From a virus: DNA of 20,075 bases. The DNA lies in IMG/VR virus record IMGVR_UViG_3300030085_004990, positions 1-20,075 of that record. One strand, written 5' to 3'. Within the stretch, counting starts at the first letter, position 1; every line of letters starts with the position of its first letter. Made by a program: the position numbers and the translations under genes. The notes below the pieces were generated by a model that was not told where the DNA came from, searched no databases, and saw only the letters and a program-made list of their open reading frames with translations. Shown one piece after another: positions 8,960 to 16,379 of this stretch.

Positions 8960-11900
8960 GTATTCCTGGAAGTGCTAGCCCGCTGTTTCTTGCTACAGCG
9001 GCTGCTGCTGATGCTGCGGCGTTCCAGATTGACCGCAGCTTGAGGTTTGACAACAGCGTAAATTCGACTTTAAGCAAAACTTTTTCTTCTTCAGGGAACA
9101 GAAAAACTTGGACGCTCTCTTGGTGGATGAAGCTAGGAAAACTAGGCAGCAACCGTGGCTTATTCGGGATGCCAGGCTCTTCTAGTGGTTCGCCACAATT
9201 TTATTCACGGATAGGGTCCGACGATAAGTTGTATGTGTATGAATACAACACTAGTGGCACATACCAATTTATCAAAAAAACTGATGCTGTTTTGCGTGAT
9301 CCTAGTGCGTGGTATCACTGCGTTTTTCAGTTCGATTCTAGCCAAGGCACAGCAGAAGACGGCTTCAAAATTTATATCAATGGGACAAGGGTGACCAGTT
9401 GGACTACAAATAATCTACAAAACTATTCACAAAACTATGAAGGCGCTTGGAACAACAGTGGCAACACAGGTGTTCATGTAATTGGGCGGTCAGATTCTTA
9501 TTTCGACGGCTATATGGCCGAAATTCATTTTGTTGATGGCACGGCACTTACTGCGGATGATTTTGCAGAAGAAGATAGCAACGGAGTCTGGCAGCCAAAG
9601 GAGTATACGCATGGCACTGCTAAGCATTTAGGCGACTGGGTAGCCGACACCTCAGGCACGCATTACAACGTTAATACCACTAAGGACAGAAGCTTCGATG
9701 GAGATACTTCAACTCGCTCTCAGCCAGCTGCTGGCCAAACTCTAAATTTTCAGCCTTCAACAGCGATTACAGGCATCACAAAAGTAAGAGTTAGAGTTGA
9801 CCGAAACTCAGGAACTGCTGACAGCGACTTGCAGCTTAATGGGAGCAGTATAGGTGGCAGTTATAGCAACGGAAATGATCAATCTGCAGAATTTACCGTT
9901 ACTACTTTGACCAGCTTGAGTTGGAGCGCGACTTCAGGCGGAAATGCTTTCAGCGTGCGAATGATCGAGATTTACTACGATGGCGCTTATCATGCCCTAA
10001 CCATAGGTGAAGTAAATTCTTTCTATCTGAAGTTTGCGGACAACAGCAGCAACTCTGCACTTGGAACGGATAGCAGCGGGAATAGCAACACTTGGGACGT
10101 TACTAACCTTGACGCTGGGGCTACAGCTTATGCGGCGACTGGGGCTGATCCGAATAGCAAAATTGTTAGCGGCAACTACCAAGACTTTTGGGATGGCAGC
10201 ACGTCTACTTACATAGAAATAAGCCGGGGTGACTATGTCCAAATGACGAGCACTGCGCTTCCTGCTGCAAGCAGTACCGTCGGGTTTTACACTGCAAATG
10301 GTGCGGCCACTGCAACACTGAGAATCAACGGATCCAGTGTTTTTCAAGCTAATTCCTCAACTCTTGGATGGTTCGATTTTAGTTTCAGTGGAGCTATAAA
10401 CAAAGTTGAAATTGCATATTTAGGCAGCTCTGGCGGCACTAATTATTTTCGTGCTTTTCGTATTGACGGAACCACTATTGTTGGCGCTAGCCCCTCAGAA
10501 ACTGACAGCCTGATCGACTCCCCAACCAACTACGACGACGGGACAAATGTTGGTGGTAACTATGCGACGTTGAATCCTTTAATATCTCCTGCTTCCTCAC
10601 ATCTAAGTGAAGGTAATTTAAAGATTGCAGCGACTACCACTAGCTGGGTGCAAGCCACTTCAACGATTGGGGTCAATTCTGGGAAGTGGTATTGGGAAGT
10701 TTTGTTTGAAGGAACAAATACTTTAATTGGAGTCACTTCAAATCCTAATAGTGGCAGTTACATAGGCGAGGTCGCAGGCAGTTATGGACGTGACGCAGGG
10801 GGTGGTTATTACATAAACGGAAGTAATGGCACTGGATATACGTCTTTCGCTTCAGGCACAACTCTTGGAGTTGCGCTTGATATGGACAACGGCACCGTAA
10901 CTCTTTATTTTAACGGAAGTGCTGAATCAACTTTTGCCACTGGCTTGGACACCTCAAAAACATTTTATGCAGGTGTTTCTGTTTATGGTTCAACCTCAAA
11001 AAATACTATTAACTTCGGCGCTAGACCCTTTGCCTACACGCCACCAACAAACCATCTAGCGCTTGTAACCACCAATCTTCCCGACCCAACGATTGCCAAT
11101 GGTTCGACGGCGATGGATGTCCTTTTGTACACAGGCGATGGTCAATCGAGCAAAGCAGTTACTGGTTACGGTTTCTCCCCAGACTTTTTGTGGCTTAAAG
11201 AAAGGAGTTCAACTTCTGATCACGGTCTGTGGAACACAGTTGTTGGAAGCGGCAAGTATTTGTCATCTAATTTGACCGCTGCTGAAGTCACTACAACCAC
11301 AGAGCTGAGTTCTATTGATTCTGCTGGCTTCACTGTTGGTTCATCTGGTATGACCAATCAAAGCAGCCAGACATATGTCGCGTGGGCTTGGGACGCTGGC
11401 GCCAACAGTAGTAAAACATATACCGTTAAAGTCGTAAGCGATAGTGGAAACAAGTACCGCTTCGATGACTTTGGCTCCAGTGCCGTGACTCTTGAGCTTG
11501 AAGAAGGGAGTACCTATGTGTTTGACCAGTCAGATTCCAGTAACGCAGGCCACCCACTGCGATTCTCCACTACGTCTAACGGAACGCACGGCGGAGGCAC
11601 TGAATATACGACAGGTGTGACGACTACAGGCACACCTGGTCAGGCTGGCGCCAAAACCACAATTGTCGTAGCAGCAAGTGCGCCAACTCTTTATTACTAC
11701 TGTAGTGTGCATAGCGGGATGGGTGGCCAGGCTAATACAAACAGCACCGCTGGGGCGTCTAATCTTGATGGAAGTATTCAGTCGCTTGTCCGCACCAATC
11801 CGTCTGCTGGATTTTCGATTGTTACTTGGACTGGAAACAGTGGAACAGTAGGTCATGGATTAAATGCTGCTCCTGGTTTAATTATTTCCAAAATAAGAAA

Positions 11901-12426
11901 CCAATCGTCAGTATGGCCCGTGCAACACAGCTATGACACCAGCCAGTTCCTTACTTTAAACACAACTGACGCAGCCAGTTCAGGTGCCACTAGGTTTGGC
12001 GCGGCTCCAACTAACTCCGTTTTTAGTGTTGGCAGTTGGTGGAATAGTAACAGCGACGGAGTGGCTTACTGCTTTGCACCTGTCGCAGGCTATAGCGCGT
12101 TTGGTTCGTACACCGGCAACGGAAATGCTGATGGTGCATTTATATACACAGGTTTTAAAATTGCATATTTAGTAATAAAATGCACTAGCCACACAAGCAT
12201 GTGGAGCTGTTGGGACACAACGCGAGACGTTTACAACCCAGCGGAACGCCGTCAAAAGCTTGATGACAACAGAACCGAGGAGTCTGGTGACTCAAATTTG
12301 TATATTGACTTGCTGAGCAACGGATTTAAGACAAGAGTCACAGACACTGATACAAACGGTAGCGGCAGAACATATGTGTATATGGCATTTGCTGAGCATC
12401 CCCTTAAAACTGCACGAGCACGCTGA
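8956..12426 (+). CDS. Mosaic fibre/adhesin: LamG-, discoidin-, SPRY- and cupredoxin-like modules
   Basis: 1156 residues. Visible order: short Ala-rich N-terminus; LamG/concanavalin-like domain at about 44-205 (WTLSWWMKLG, WYHCVFQFD, DGYMAEIHFVDG); a discoidin-like beta domain at about 222-346 (SFDGDTSTRS to VRMIEIYYDG); a linker (NSFYLKFADNSSNSALGTDS); a second copy of the discoidin-like domain at about 400-510; a SPRY-like domain at about 573-692 (SGKWYWEVLFEG, ALDMDNGTVTLYFNG); and a C-terminal phage domain from about 720 (YTGDGQSSKAVTGYGFSPDF) to YVYMAFAEHPLK. This last domain is interrupted at 820-928 by a cupredoxin-like module with His866, Cys916, His919 and Met922. Host-surface binding is the likely role. 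It overlaps the upstream fibre by four bases. Confidence 0.75.
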   Translation: MSIPGSASPLFLATAAAADAAAFQIDRSLRFDNSVNSTLSKTFSSSGNRKTWTLSWWMKLGKLGSNRGLFGMPGSSSGSPQFYSRIGSDDKLYVYEYNTSGTYQFIKKTDAVLRDPSAWYHCVFQFDSSQGTAEDGFKIYINGTRVTSWTTNNLQNYSQNYEGAWNNSGNTGVHVIGRSDSYFDGYMAEIHFVDGTALTADDFAEEDSNGVWQPKEYTHGTAKHLGDWVADTSGTHYNVNTTKDRSFDGDTSTRSQPAAGQTLNFQPSTAITGITKVRVRVDRNSGTADSDLQLNGSSIGGSYSNGNDQSAEFTVTTLTSLSWSATSGGNAFSVRMIEIYYDGAYHALTIGEVNSFYLKFADNSSNSALGTDSSGNSNTWDVTNLDAGATAYAATGADPNSKIVSGNYQDFWDGSTSTYIEISRGDYVQMTSTALPAASSTVGFYTANGAATATLRINGSSVFQANSSTLGWFDFSFSGAINKVEIAYLGSSGGTNYFRAFRIDGTTIVGASPSETDSLIDSPTNYDDGTNVGGNYATLNPLISPASSHLSEGNLKIAATTTSWVQATSTIGVNSGKWYWEVLFEGTNTLIGVTSNPNSGSYIGEVAGSYGRDAGGGYYINGSNGTGYTSFASGTTLGVALDMDNGTVTLYFNGSAESTFATGLDTSKTFYAGVSVYGSTSKNTINFGARPFAYTPPTNHLALVTTNLPDPTIANGSTAMDVLLYTGDGQSSKAVTGYGFSPDFLWLKERSSTSDHGLWNTVVGSGKYLSSNLTAAEVTTTTELSSIDSAGFTVGSSGMTNQSSQTYVAWAWDAGANSSKTYTVKVVSDSGNKYRFDDFGSSAVTLELEEGSTYVFDQSDSSNAGHPLRFSTTSNGTHGGGTEYTTGVTTTGTPGQAGAKTTIVVAASAPTLYYYCSVHSGMGGQANTNSTAGASNLDGSIQSLVRTNPSAGFSIVTWTGNSGTVGHGLNAAPGLIISKIRNQSSVWPVQHSYDTSQFLTLNTTDAASSGATRFGAAPTNSVFSVGSWWNSNSDGVAYCFAPVAGYSAFGSYTGNGNADGAFIYTGFKIAYLVIKCTSHTSMWSCWDTTRDVYNPAERRQKLDDNRTEESGDSNLYIDLLSNGFKTRVTDTDTNGSGRTYVYMAFAEHPLKTARAR

Positions 12427-12429
12427 ACC

Positions 12430-12708
12430 ATGGTATTTAAAATCATCATCACCGTCCTAGCTTTGGCCCCAAACCTTTTAATTGGGTACTTGTTTCTCAA
12501 TAAAGACGCAATTATTGAGAATCAGAAAAAAGCTCTGCTAGGAGCTATTTCCGGCCAAATGTCTAGTCAATTGACTAAGCAGACTGACGCAATTAAGGGC
12601 AACATGGGATCAATGTTTACAGACACTATTAAGCCCGAAATCAAAGCAGGTGACAAGAAGACTTTAGACGCAATCCCAACCACTACGGGTCCTGCGTTAC
12701 CCTTTTAG
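12430..12708 (+). CDS. Small membrane-anchored protein
   Basis: 92 residues. Residues 3-24 form one hydrophobic helix (IIITVLALAPNLLIGYLF), followed by a helical Gln/Lys/Ser-rich stretch and a Pro/Thr tail ending GPALPF. It starts three bases after the fibre stop and ends two bases before the next ATG, so it is in the same operon. From memory, proteins that begin with the LAPNLLxGYLF pattern sit in front of homologues of the next gene in T4-like cyanophages, but the function is unknown. A single N-terminal helix suggests insertion in the inner membrane or a membrane-interacting virion part. Confidence 0.65.
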   Translation: MVFKIIITVLALAPNLLIGYLFLNKDAIIENQKKALLGAISGQMSSQLTKQTDAIKGNMGSMFTDTIKPEIKAGDKKTLDAIPTTTGPALPF

Positions 12709-12710
12709 TA

Positions 12711-13496
12711 ATGCCTTCAATACCTGATCTTACAGTCAGGCCTGTAGGTGATTTGTACATCCGACCTATTCATAATTGGGTAGGCGTACCGCCAGTTGTC
12801 AATGCGGTGTCACCACCCGTTACCTTGACTCTTGGCACACCAATTATTCAAATACCTGGTTGCGTTAAGGCGCACCCTAGTTCAGATAAATCGGACATAA
12901 TTGGCGATGATGATCCGAAAGGAGTGAGGACTTATTGTGATGCAAATCAGCCAACTTTTTCTCCTCTTGACTACACTCCTGAAAATTTAATATATCAAAA
13001 GCCAGCTAAATTTAGTGGGTATAGGGGGTCAAAACCTGCGCAAAAACAAGACCAAAAAACTGAGGATTTTGCAAAAACTACGTTGCCAATACCACCTGTT
13101 ACTGGTGAAATAAATACAGCTAATAATAAAGAAAAGGATAGTGTAGAAACTAAGCCTGTTTGTGCAGATGGCTACAACTTAGTTGACAACAAATGCTTAG
13201 AAATTAAAGCTGAAGTGATAAGTGAAGTATCCTTTGTCGAAAAATATTTACCCACAGCGCCTCAAGTAACTACTACAGCAACCATAGCTGTCGTCGCCAC
13301 TACGTCTGCTTTATTGGCCAAACCATTAGCAGATCTTCTTTTAAAATTAATTAAACCTACTGTGAAGAAGATAATGAAGAAGATTGCTGCGTTGAGAGGA
13401 CAGAACCAGAAGGTAGAGAGTGTTTTACAGCGTCGTCTTGCCCAACGTGATCGGAATCGTGCGATTCGTGCTCTTCGAGTTGCTTTAAAGAAATAG
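12711..13496 (+). CDS. Pro-rich protein with hydrophobic segment and basic C-tail
   Basis: 261 residues of unknown function. The N-terminal 50 residues are Pro/Val-rich (DLTVRPVGDLYIRPIHNW). Four cysteines occur: Cys51 and Cys76, and a pair 151/162 in CADGYNLVDNKC, a small loop that suggests a disulfide. A hydrophobic helix at about 186-214 (ATIAVVATTSALLAKP) is followed by a strongly basic tail (KPTVKKIMKKIAALRG and Arg-rich helices). From memory, similar proteins are conserved in marine T4-like cyanophages and are listed as structural or hypothetical. The last 140 bases are also coding on the opposite strand for the end of the converging gene, leaving no room for a terminator between the two operons. 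Confidence 0.65.
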   Translation: MPSIPDLTVRPVGDLYIRPIHNWVGVPPVVNAVSPPVTLTLGTPIIQIPGCVKAHPSSDKSDIIGDDDPKGVRTYCDANQPTFSPLDYTPENLIYQKPAKFSGYRGSKPAQKQDQKTEDFAKTTLPIPPVTGEINTANNKEKDSVETKPVCADGYNLVDNKCLEIKAEVISEVSFVEKYLPTAPQVTTTATIAVVATTSALLAKPLADLLLKLIKPTVKKIMKKIAALRGQNQKVESVLQRRLAQRDRNRAIRALRVALKK

Positions 13497-14124
13497 GATG
13501 ATAATGCGGGACTAAAGTATCGCCTGGCATCTTAACTACAACATCCTTGCAAACATCAAAGTATGGTGATTTTGGGTGAAAAGTTATACCATTCTTTGCG
13601 AGCTCACCACAATTTTTAAGTCTTGCGATTTCAAAATCTAGTCTTCGATTCGCAAGCACTTGTTGTTGAAGAGCTATTTGTGTGTCGACAGCTTTTTTAC
13701 AACGTTTTTGCAAACTATTGTCTAAGGGAAAAGATATTGTGGCGGAAAGTCCAGCGTTTAAGCTGTGCGTATCTTTTTGGCCTGTCCTTACATCTTTCCA
13801 ATATAAAATTTCACCTGGATTATCAATTACTCCATCGCCGTCAACATCGCTGACGTCATAGACAGGATCTTTGTAGTAGCCCTCAAACGGTTTCTGAAAA
13901 GAATTACTATTGGTAATAAAAGGAGTGATATTAAGTGTAGGGCCTTGACACTGTATGCCCATTCCGTAGGTATTGGTTATATACGGGCCTTGTAACACCT
14001 GAATTGCCTGATTGGTAACCGAGCCGCTGCTTGTCGCGACCGGGTTTGCTGTGGCGCTTACACCACCAATATCAGCTGCCATGCAGGGTGAAGCAAAAGT
14101 AGCTATCGCACTTATTGAGAGAAT
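13357..14124 (-). CDS. Secreted conserved protein, third gene of minus operon; probable ATT start
   Basis: Unknown function. The mature part begins ADIGGVSATANPVATSSGSV and contains TNQAIQVLQGPYITNTYG, a calcium-loop-like DVDGDGVID, and a helical region with LDFEIARLKNCGELAKNG followed by FHPKSPYFDVCKD. The C-terminus is His/Ser-rich. From memory this closely resembles a conserved cyanophage protein. It needs a signal peptide, and a good one exists (ILSISAIATFASPCMA|AD), but no ATG, GTG or TTG lies at its beginning. The only candidate is ATT at 14124-14122, overlapping the upstream stop by 13 bases with a weak AGAAAG nine bases before it. The first in-frame ATG (14283) would add 53 residues read from inside the upstream gene with no secretion signal. 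The last 140 bases overlap the + strand gene. Confidence 0.65.
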   Translation of the reverse strand: MLSISAIATFASPCMAADIGGVSATANPVATSSGSVTNQAIQVLQGPYITNTYGMGIQCQGPTLNITPFITNSNSFQKPFEGYYKDPVYDVSDVDGDGVIDNPGEILYWKDVRTGQKDTHSLNAGLSATISFPLDNSLQKRCKKAVDTQIALQQQVLANRRLDFEIARLKNCGELAKNGITFHPKSPYFDVCKDVVVKMPGDTLVPHYHPISLKQLEEHESHDSDHVGQDDAVKHSLPSGSVLSTQQSSSLSSSQ

Positions 14125-14567
14125 ATGGAGGTACTTTCTGTAACGCTGTGAATTTCTGTGGTTCTTTGAATTACAGTCTGATTGGACAGACCCGGACCTG
14201 TCATGGTTTCTGTGAACTGAAAGCCTTTTCCGGGATTCACTATCTCCCATCTCGGTTTGTTTGCAGTATCGAGAGTTGTCCATGTACTTGTGACTCCATT
14301 GACCGTATTTGAGGTCGAGTCGGTAGCACTTGGCGCGAGACTTCCGCCAGTATTTTTGATATTACTACCAGTTACAGAGTACTGGTACCCAGTGTTGTAG
14401 TCAATTGAATTTATTGTTTCAGAGACCACTGATGTTGTCTCAGTTTTTGACTGTAAGCTGCCTTGAGTGAAGTTTGGGACTACAGGAACTGAGTACGCAG
14501 CTTGCGAAAGGCCATGCAAAATTCCTAGGCAAAAACCTAGTACAAGCGAATCGCGAAGGTTATACAT
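14112..14567 (-). CDS. Secreted Ser/Thr-rich protein, second gene of minus operon
   Basis: 151 residues if started at the ATG at 14567, which lies one base after the upstream TGA (TGACATG) and gives a clean signal peptide (MYNLRDSLVLGFCLGILHG, with cleavage near SQAA). A GTG seven codons earlier would overlap the upstream gene and weaken the signal. The mature protein is beta-rich with many Thr, Ser and Asn. Recognisable stretches include YNTGYQYSVTGSNI, SNTVNGVTSTWTTLD and GPGLSNQTVIQRTTE. It ends in SIFSQ, and its stop overlaps the next gene's probable start by 13 bases. From memory similar proteins are found in marine cyanophages next to the neighbour genes. Function unknown; an exported virion or surface protein is the best guess. 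Confidence 0.7.
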   Translation of the reverse strand: MYNLRDSLVLGFCLGILHGLSQAAYSVPVVPNFTQGSLQSKTETTSVVSETINSIDYNTGYQYSVTGSNIKNTGGSLAPSATDSTSNTVNGVTSTWTTLDTANKPRWEIVNPGKGFQFTETMTGPGLSNQTVIQRTTEIHSVTESTSIFSQ

Positions 14568-14568
14568 G

Positions 14569-15060
14569 TCAACGCACGGTGACCTCACTTACGTGCTGTC
14601 CTGTTGCCGTTGTACCGGCGCCACCAGCCGTAATCGTCATTGCACCGTCTGTAGCGATCGTTCCAGCCAGCGATCCTGCTACACCACCAGAGGAGGTTGT
14701 AGTCGAGCCCAGCATGGGAAGAGAAGGGACAACACCTGACGACACTGTCGTTCCACTGGTCACATCATCTCCTTCGATGTATGACTCGCTAAATGTAAAG
14801 GCATCGCCAGTGGTGGTGATTTCTGCCCCCATAGGGGTATATCCGACTGCAGTACCAGATGAAAGAGCACCAAGACCGCCAAAGGAGCTCCCTGACTTGA
14901 CAGAGACGTTAGAGCCACTTACTGAGTAAGTGCTGCCAATACGTGTTGCCTGACTAGCTGCACCATCGACAGTCAGCTGTACTGAACTTTGTAATTTATG
15001 AGTAATATCTGCACGTGCAGCCCCTGCAAATAAGATGATTAATGCGAAGATTCGGAGCAT
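14569..15060 (-). CDS. Secreted Gly/Ser/Thr-rich protein, first gene of minus operon
   Basis: 163 residues. A short signal peptide (MLRIFALIILFAGAARA, cleavage before ADITHK) precedes a Gly/Ser/Thr-rich body with very few charged residues. The N-terminal mature part (THKLQSSVQLTVDGAASQAT, then RIGSTYSVSGSNV) shares the YSVSGSN / YSVTGSN motif with the second gene, so the two may be distant relatives. The C-terminal half is almost all small residues, as in amyloid-like or fibrous secreted proteins. It is the promoter-proximal gene of the three-gene minus operon. The 54-base gap to the divergent + strand gene must hold its promoter. No strong Shine-Dalgarno is seen before the ATG. Function unknown. 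Confidence 0.7.
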   Translation of the reverse strand: MLRIFALIILFAGAARADITHKLQSSVQLTVDGAASQATRIGSTYSVSGSNVSVKSGSSFGGLGALSSGTAVGYTPMGAEITTTGDAFTFSESYIEGDDVTSGTTVSSGVVPSLPMLGSTTTSSGGVAGSLAGTIATDGAMTITAGGAGTTATGQHVSEVTVR

Positions 15061-15079
15061 GGTTTTATCTACACTACTC

Positions 15080-15115
15080 TGATATTAAACGGAGGAAACA
15101 CAGTATGATATTAAA
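15080..15115. repeat. 10-base direct repeat in the divergent promoter region
   Basis: TGATATTAAA occurs at 15080-15089 and again at 15106-15115, 26 bases apart centre to centre, within the 54-base region between the two divergent operons. The reverse complement (TTTAATATCA) gives an AT-rich element facing the minus operon. It may mark two promoter elements or a binding site for a phage regulator. A chance repeat in AT-rich DNA is possible. Confidence 0.3.
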
Positions 15116-15140
15116 TGAAAGTGATTGTACCCATGGCTGA
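15091..15140 (+). promoter_or_regulatory. Shine-Dalgarno aimed at an 11-codon leader frame
   Basis: The strongest ribosome-binding site in the intergenic region, GGAGG at 15091-15095, is nine bases before an ATG at 15105. That ATG opens an 11-codon frame ending in TGA at 15138-15140, overlapping the first codons of the downstream membrane-protein gene. The gene's own ATG candidates lie 19 (15115) and 37 (15133) bases after the GGAGG. The leader stop sits inside ATGGCTGA at 15133, an arrangement compatible with stop-and-restart. This is read from spacing only. Confidence 0.25.
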
Positions 15141-15570
15141 AGTTGTAAAGGAAGATCCCAAAGACCCTAAAAAGAAAAGTGTTTTTGCAAAGATTAAGGA
15201 GAAAGCAGGTGATAGCGAAGAACATCTTGCAATTCTCTCAAACTTTGTACGACTCGGTGTTTTAATTTGGAGTGGTGGAATCCTTACTCTGAATTACGTA
15301 ACTATTCCTGGCTTGGCCCAACAGAAAATTGATCCGACTTTCATTGCCAGCGTATTTACGGGAGTACTCGCTTCTTATGGGGTCCAGACAGCAAAGAAAT
15401 CTGGTGACGGTACGATGAAGATGAATGGGGGTTCTGGTATCACAAAAGCTGATATCGAAAAATTGATTGAAAAGGCTGCACAGACTGCGCCGGCCCAAGT
15501 CATTAGAGTTGAGCAAGCGCCTCTTAAAATCACGACTACAACTGAAAAAGACGACACCTACAAAATGTAA
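15115..15570 (+). CDS. Holin-like membrane protein
   Basis: 151 residues. A Lys/Glu-rich, cytosolic-looking N-terminus (about 8-35) precedes two hydrophobic helices, about 47-62 (LGVLIWSGGILTLNYV) and 74-92 (PTFIASVFTGVLASYGVQ), joined by a short loop, then a polar, Thr-rich tail ending DDTYKM. Small size, two membrane helices and a charged tail fit the broad holin pattern, but many small phage membrane proteins look alike. From memory, a protein with the DPTFIASVFTGVLA segment is common in T4-like cyanophages without assigned function. The start at 15115 is directly preceded by an in-frame TAA; the ATG at 15133 (MAEVVKEDP) is an equally plausible start. It lies two bases before the next gene, so they are co-translated. 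Confidence 0.6.
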   Translation: MKVIVPMAEVVKEDPKDPKKKSVFAKIKEKAGDSEEHLAILSNFVRLGVLIWSGGILTLNYVTIPGLAQQKIDPTFIASVFTGVLASYGVQTAKKSGDGTMKMNGGSGITKADIEKLIEKAAQTAPAQVIRVEQAPLKITTTTEKDDTYKM

Positions 15571-15572
15571 AA

Positions 15573-16169
15573 ATGAATTGCAAACCTCTACTTATTGGTG
15601 CAGCCACGATCATCGGCATCGCCCATCTTGGCGTACTTGGACATTTGCTTCAAGTACTGAAAGAGGATAATAAAGTAATAATGCCGTCTATTAACCTGCC
15701 AACAGGTCCTTACTCGTCTTACAAAGTCAATGTGAACAAGCAGGGATATCAGTTGCAATACAACGCCAATGACCCCAAAGTAATGAAATCCCGTAGGGTA
15801 CTGGACTTGAATGAGGCCAGGAACAGGGAGGGCGGACTTTTCAAGCCAGCAGAGAAATCAATTGAAGATCGAAGAGAATATGAAACACATGAATACACTA
15901 TGGATGGATACAGGAATACAGGTGAGGGCGGTCCCGTTGAATCGGGAAAGTTGACTGCAAAACAATTAGAGTGTATAAAGGCGGCAGGGTCTGGCGAGAG
16001 CACAGGTGCGATGGTTGGCGCTGGCGTAGTCAGTAGTGTTGCTCCTGCATTAAATGCGATTCCGTATGTGGGTTGGCTTGCAAGCGGTTGGGCTGTTATG
16101 TTTGGTCAAGAGAAAGGAGCTGAGATCGGCGGCACAGTTGCTACTGCTCTAAAAGATTGCGATGCCTAA
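15573..16169 (+). CDS. Membrane-anchored protein with glycine-rich hydrophobic C-terminus
   Basis: 198 residues, not recognised. Residues 5-28 form an N-terminal membrane anchor (LLIGAATIIGIAHLGVLGHL). A charged, Tyr-rich middle (50-125) follows. The C-terminal block at 127-198 starts KLTAKQLECIKAAGSG and becomes a long hydrophobic glycine-rich stretch (about 143-190) with GxxxG and GG spacing (GESTG, GAG, GQEKG, EIGG), bracketed by Cys134 and Cys196. This architecture suggests helix packing in a membrane or a pore-like element; its position after a holin-like gene makes a role in the cell envelope plausible. The start is two bases after the upstream stop, and the stop overlaps the next gene by eight bases. 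Confidence 0.6.
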   Translation: MNCKPLLIGAATIIGIAHLGVLGHLLQVLKEDNKVIMPSINLPTGPYSSYKVNVNKQGYQLQYNANDPKVMKSRRVLDLNEARNREGGLFKPAEKSIEDRREYETHEYTMDGYRNTGEGGPVESGKLTAKQLECIKAAGSGESTGAMVGAGVVSSVAPALNAIPYVGWLASGWAVMFGQEKGAEIGGTVATALKDCDA

Positions 16170-16371
16170 ATCTGACGATGAAGACGATATTTATCTGACG
16201 ATTGAATTTCACCAAAGTGATATAGCTCAGTTAGCTGAGTCTGTGGATTTTCACTGGAAAATGTGGCCAGGTAGTCCAGCAAGGCCCATCGAAGAACAAG
16301 AGCGTCTTTATCGACTAAAGACAATATTGCGTGTTGCCATGCTTGAAATTATGTATCATAAGAAAGAATAG
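16162..16371 (+). CDS. Small acidic protein of unknown function
   Basis: 69 residues, acidic at the N-terminus (PKSDDEDDIYLTIEF) and helical at the C-terminus (ERLYRLKTILRVAMLEIMYH). It has no signal peptide or membrane helix. It overlaps the upstream gene by eight bases and is followed nine bases later by the C39-like gene, so it belongs to the same transcription unit. Family not recognised. Confidence 0.6.
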   Translation: MPKSDDEDDIYLTIEFHQSDIAQLAESVDFHWKMWPGSPARPIEEQERLYRLKTILRVAMLEIMYHKKE

Positions 16372-16379
16372 AATTTTTC

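Noticed and set aside
6533-12426. Diversity-generating retroelement acting on the fibres
   Set aside because: No reverse transcriptase gene and no template/variable repeat pair with adenine-biased differences was seen.
14125-14283. In-frame 53-residue extension of the third minus gene from an ATG at 14283
   Set aside because: It would overlap the upstream gene by about 170 bases, its residues look like out-of-frame reading of that gene, and it would bury the signal peptide.
14474-14929. A 151-codon + strand frame opposite the secreted-protein genes
   Set aside because: Its protein is low-complexity Pro/Val text lying opposite two minus-strand genes that have signal peptides and tight overlaps; it is a shadow frame.
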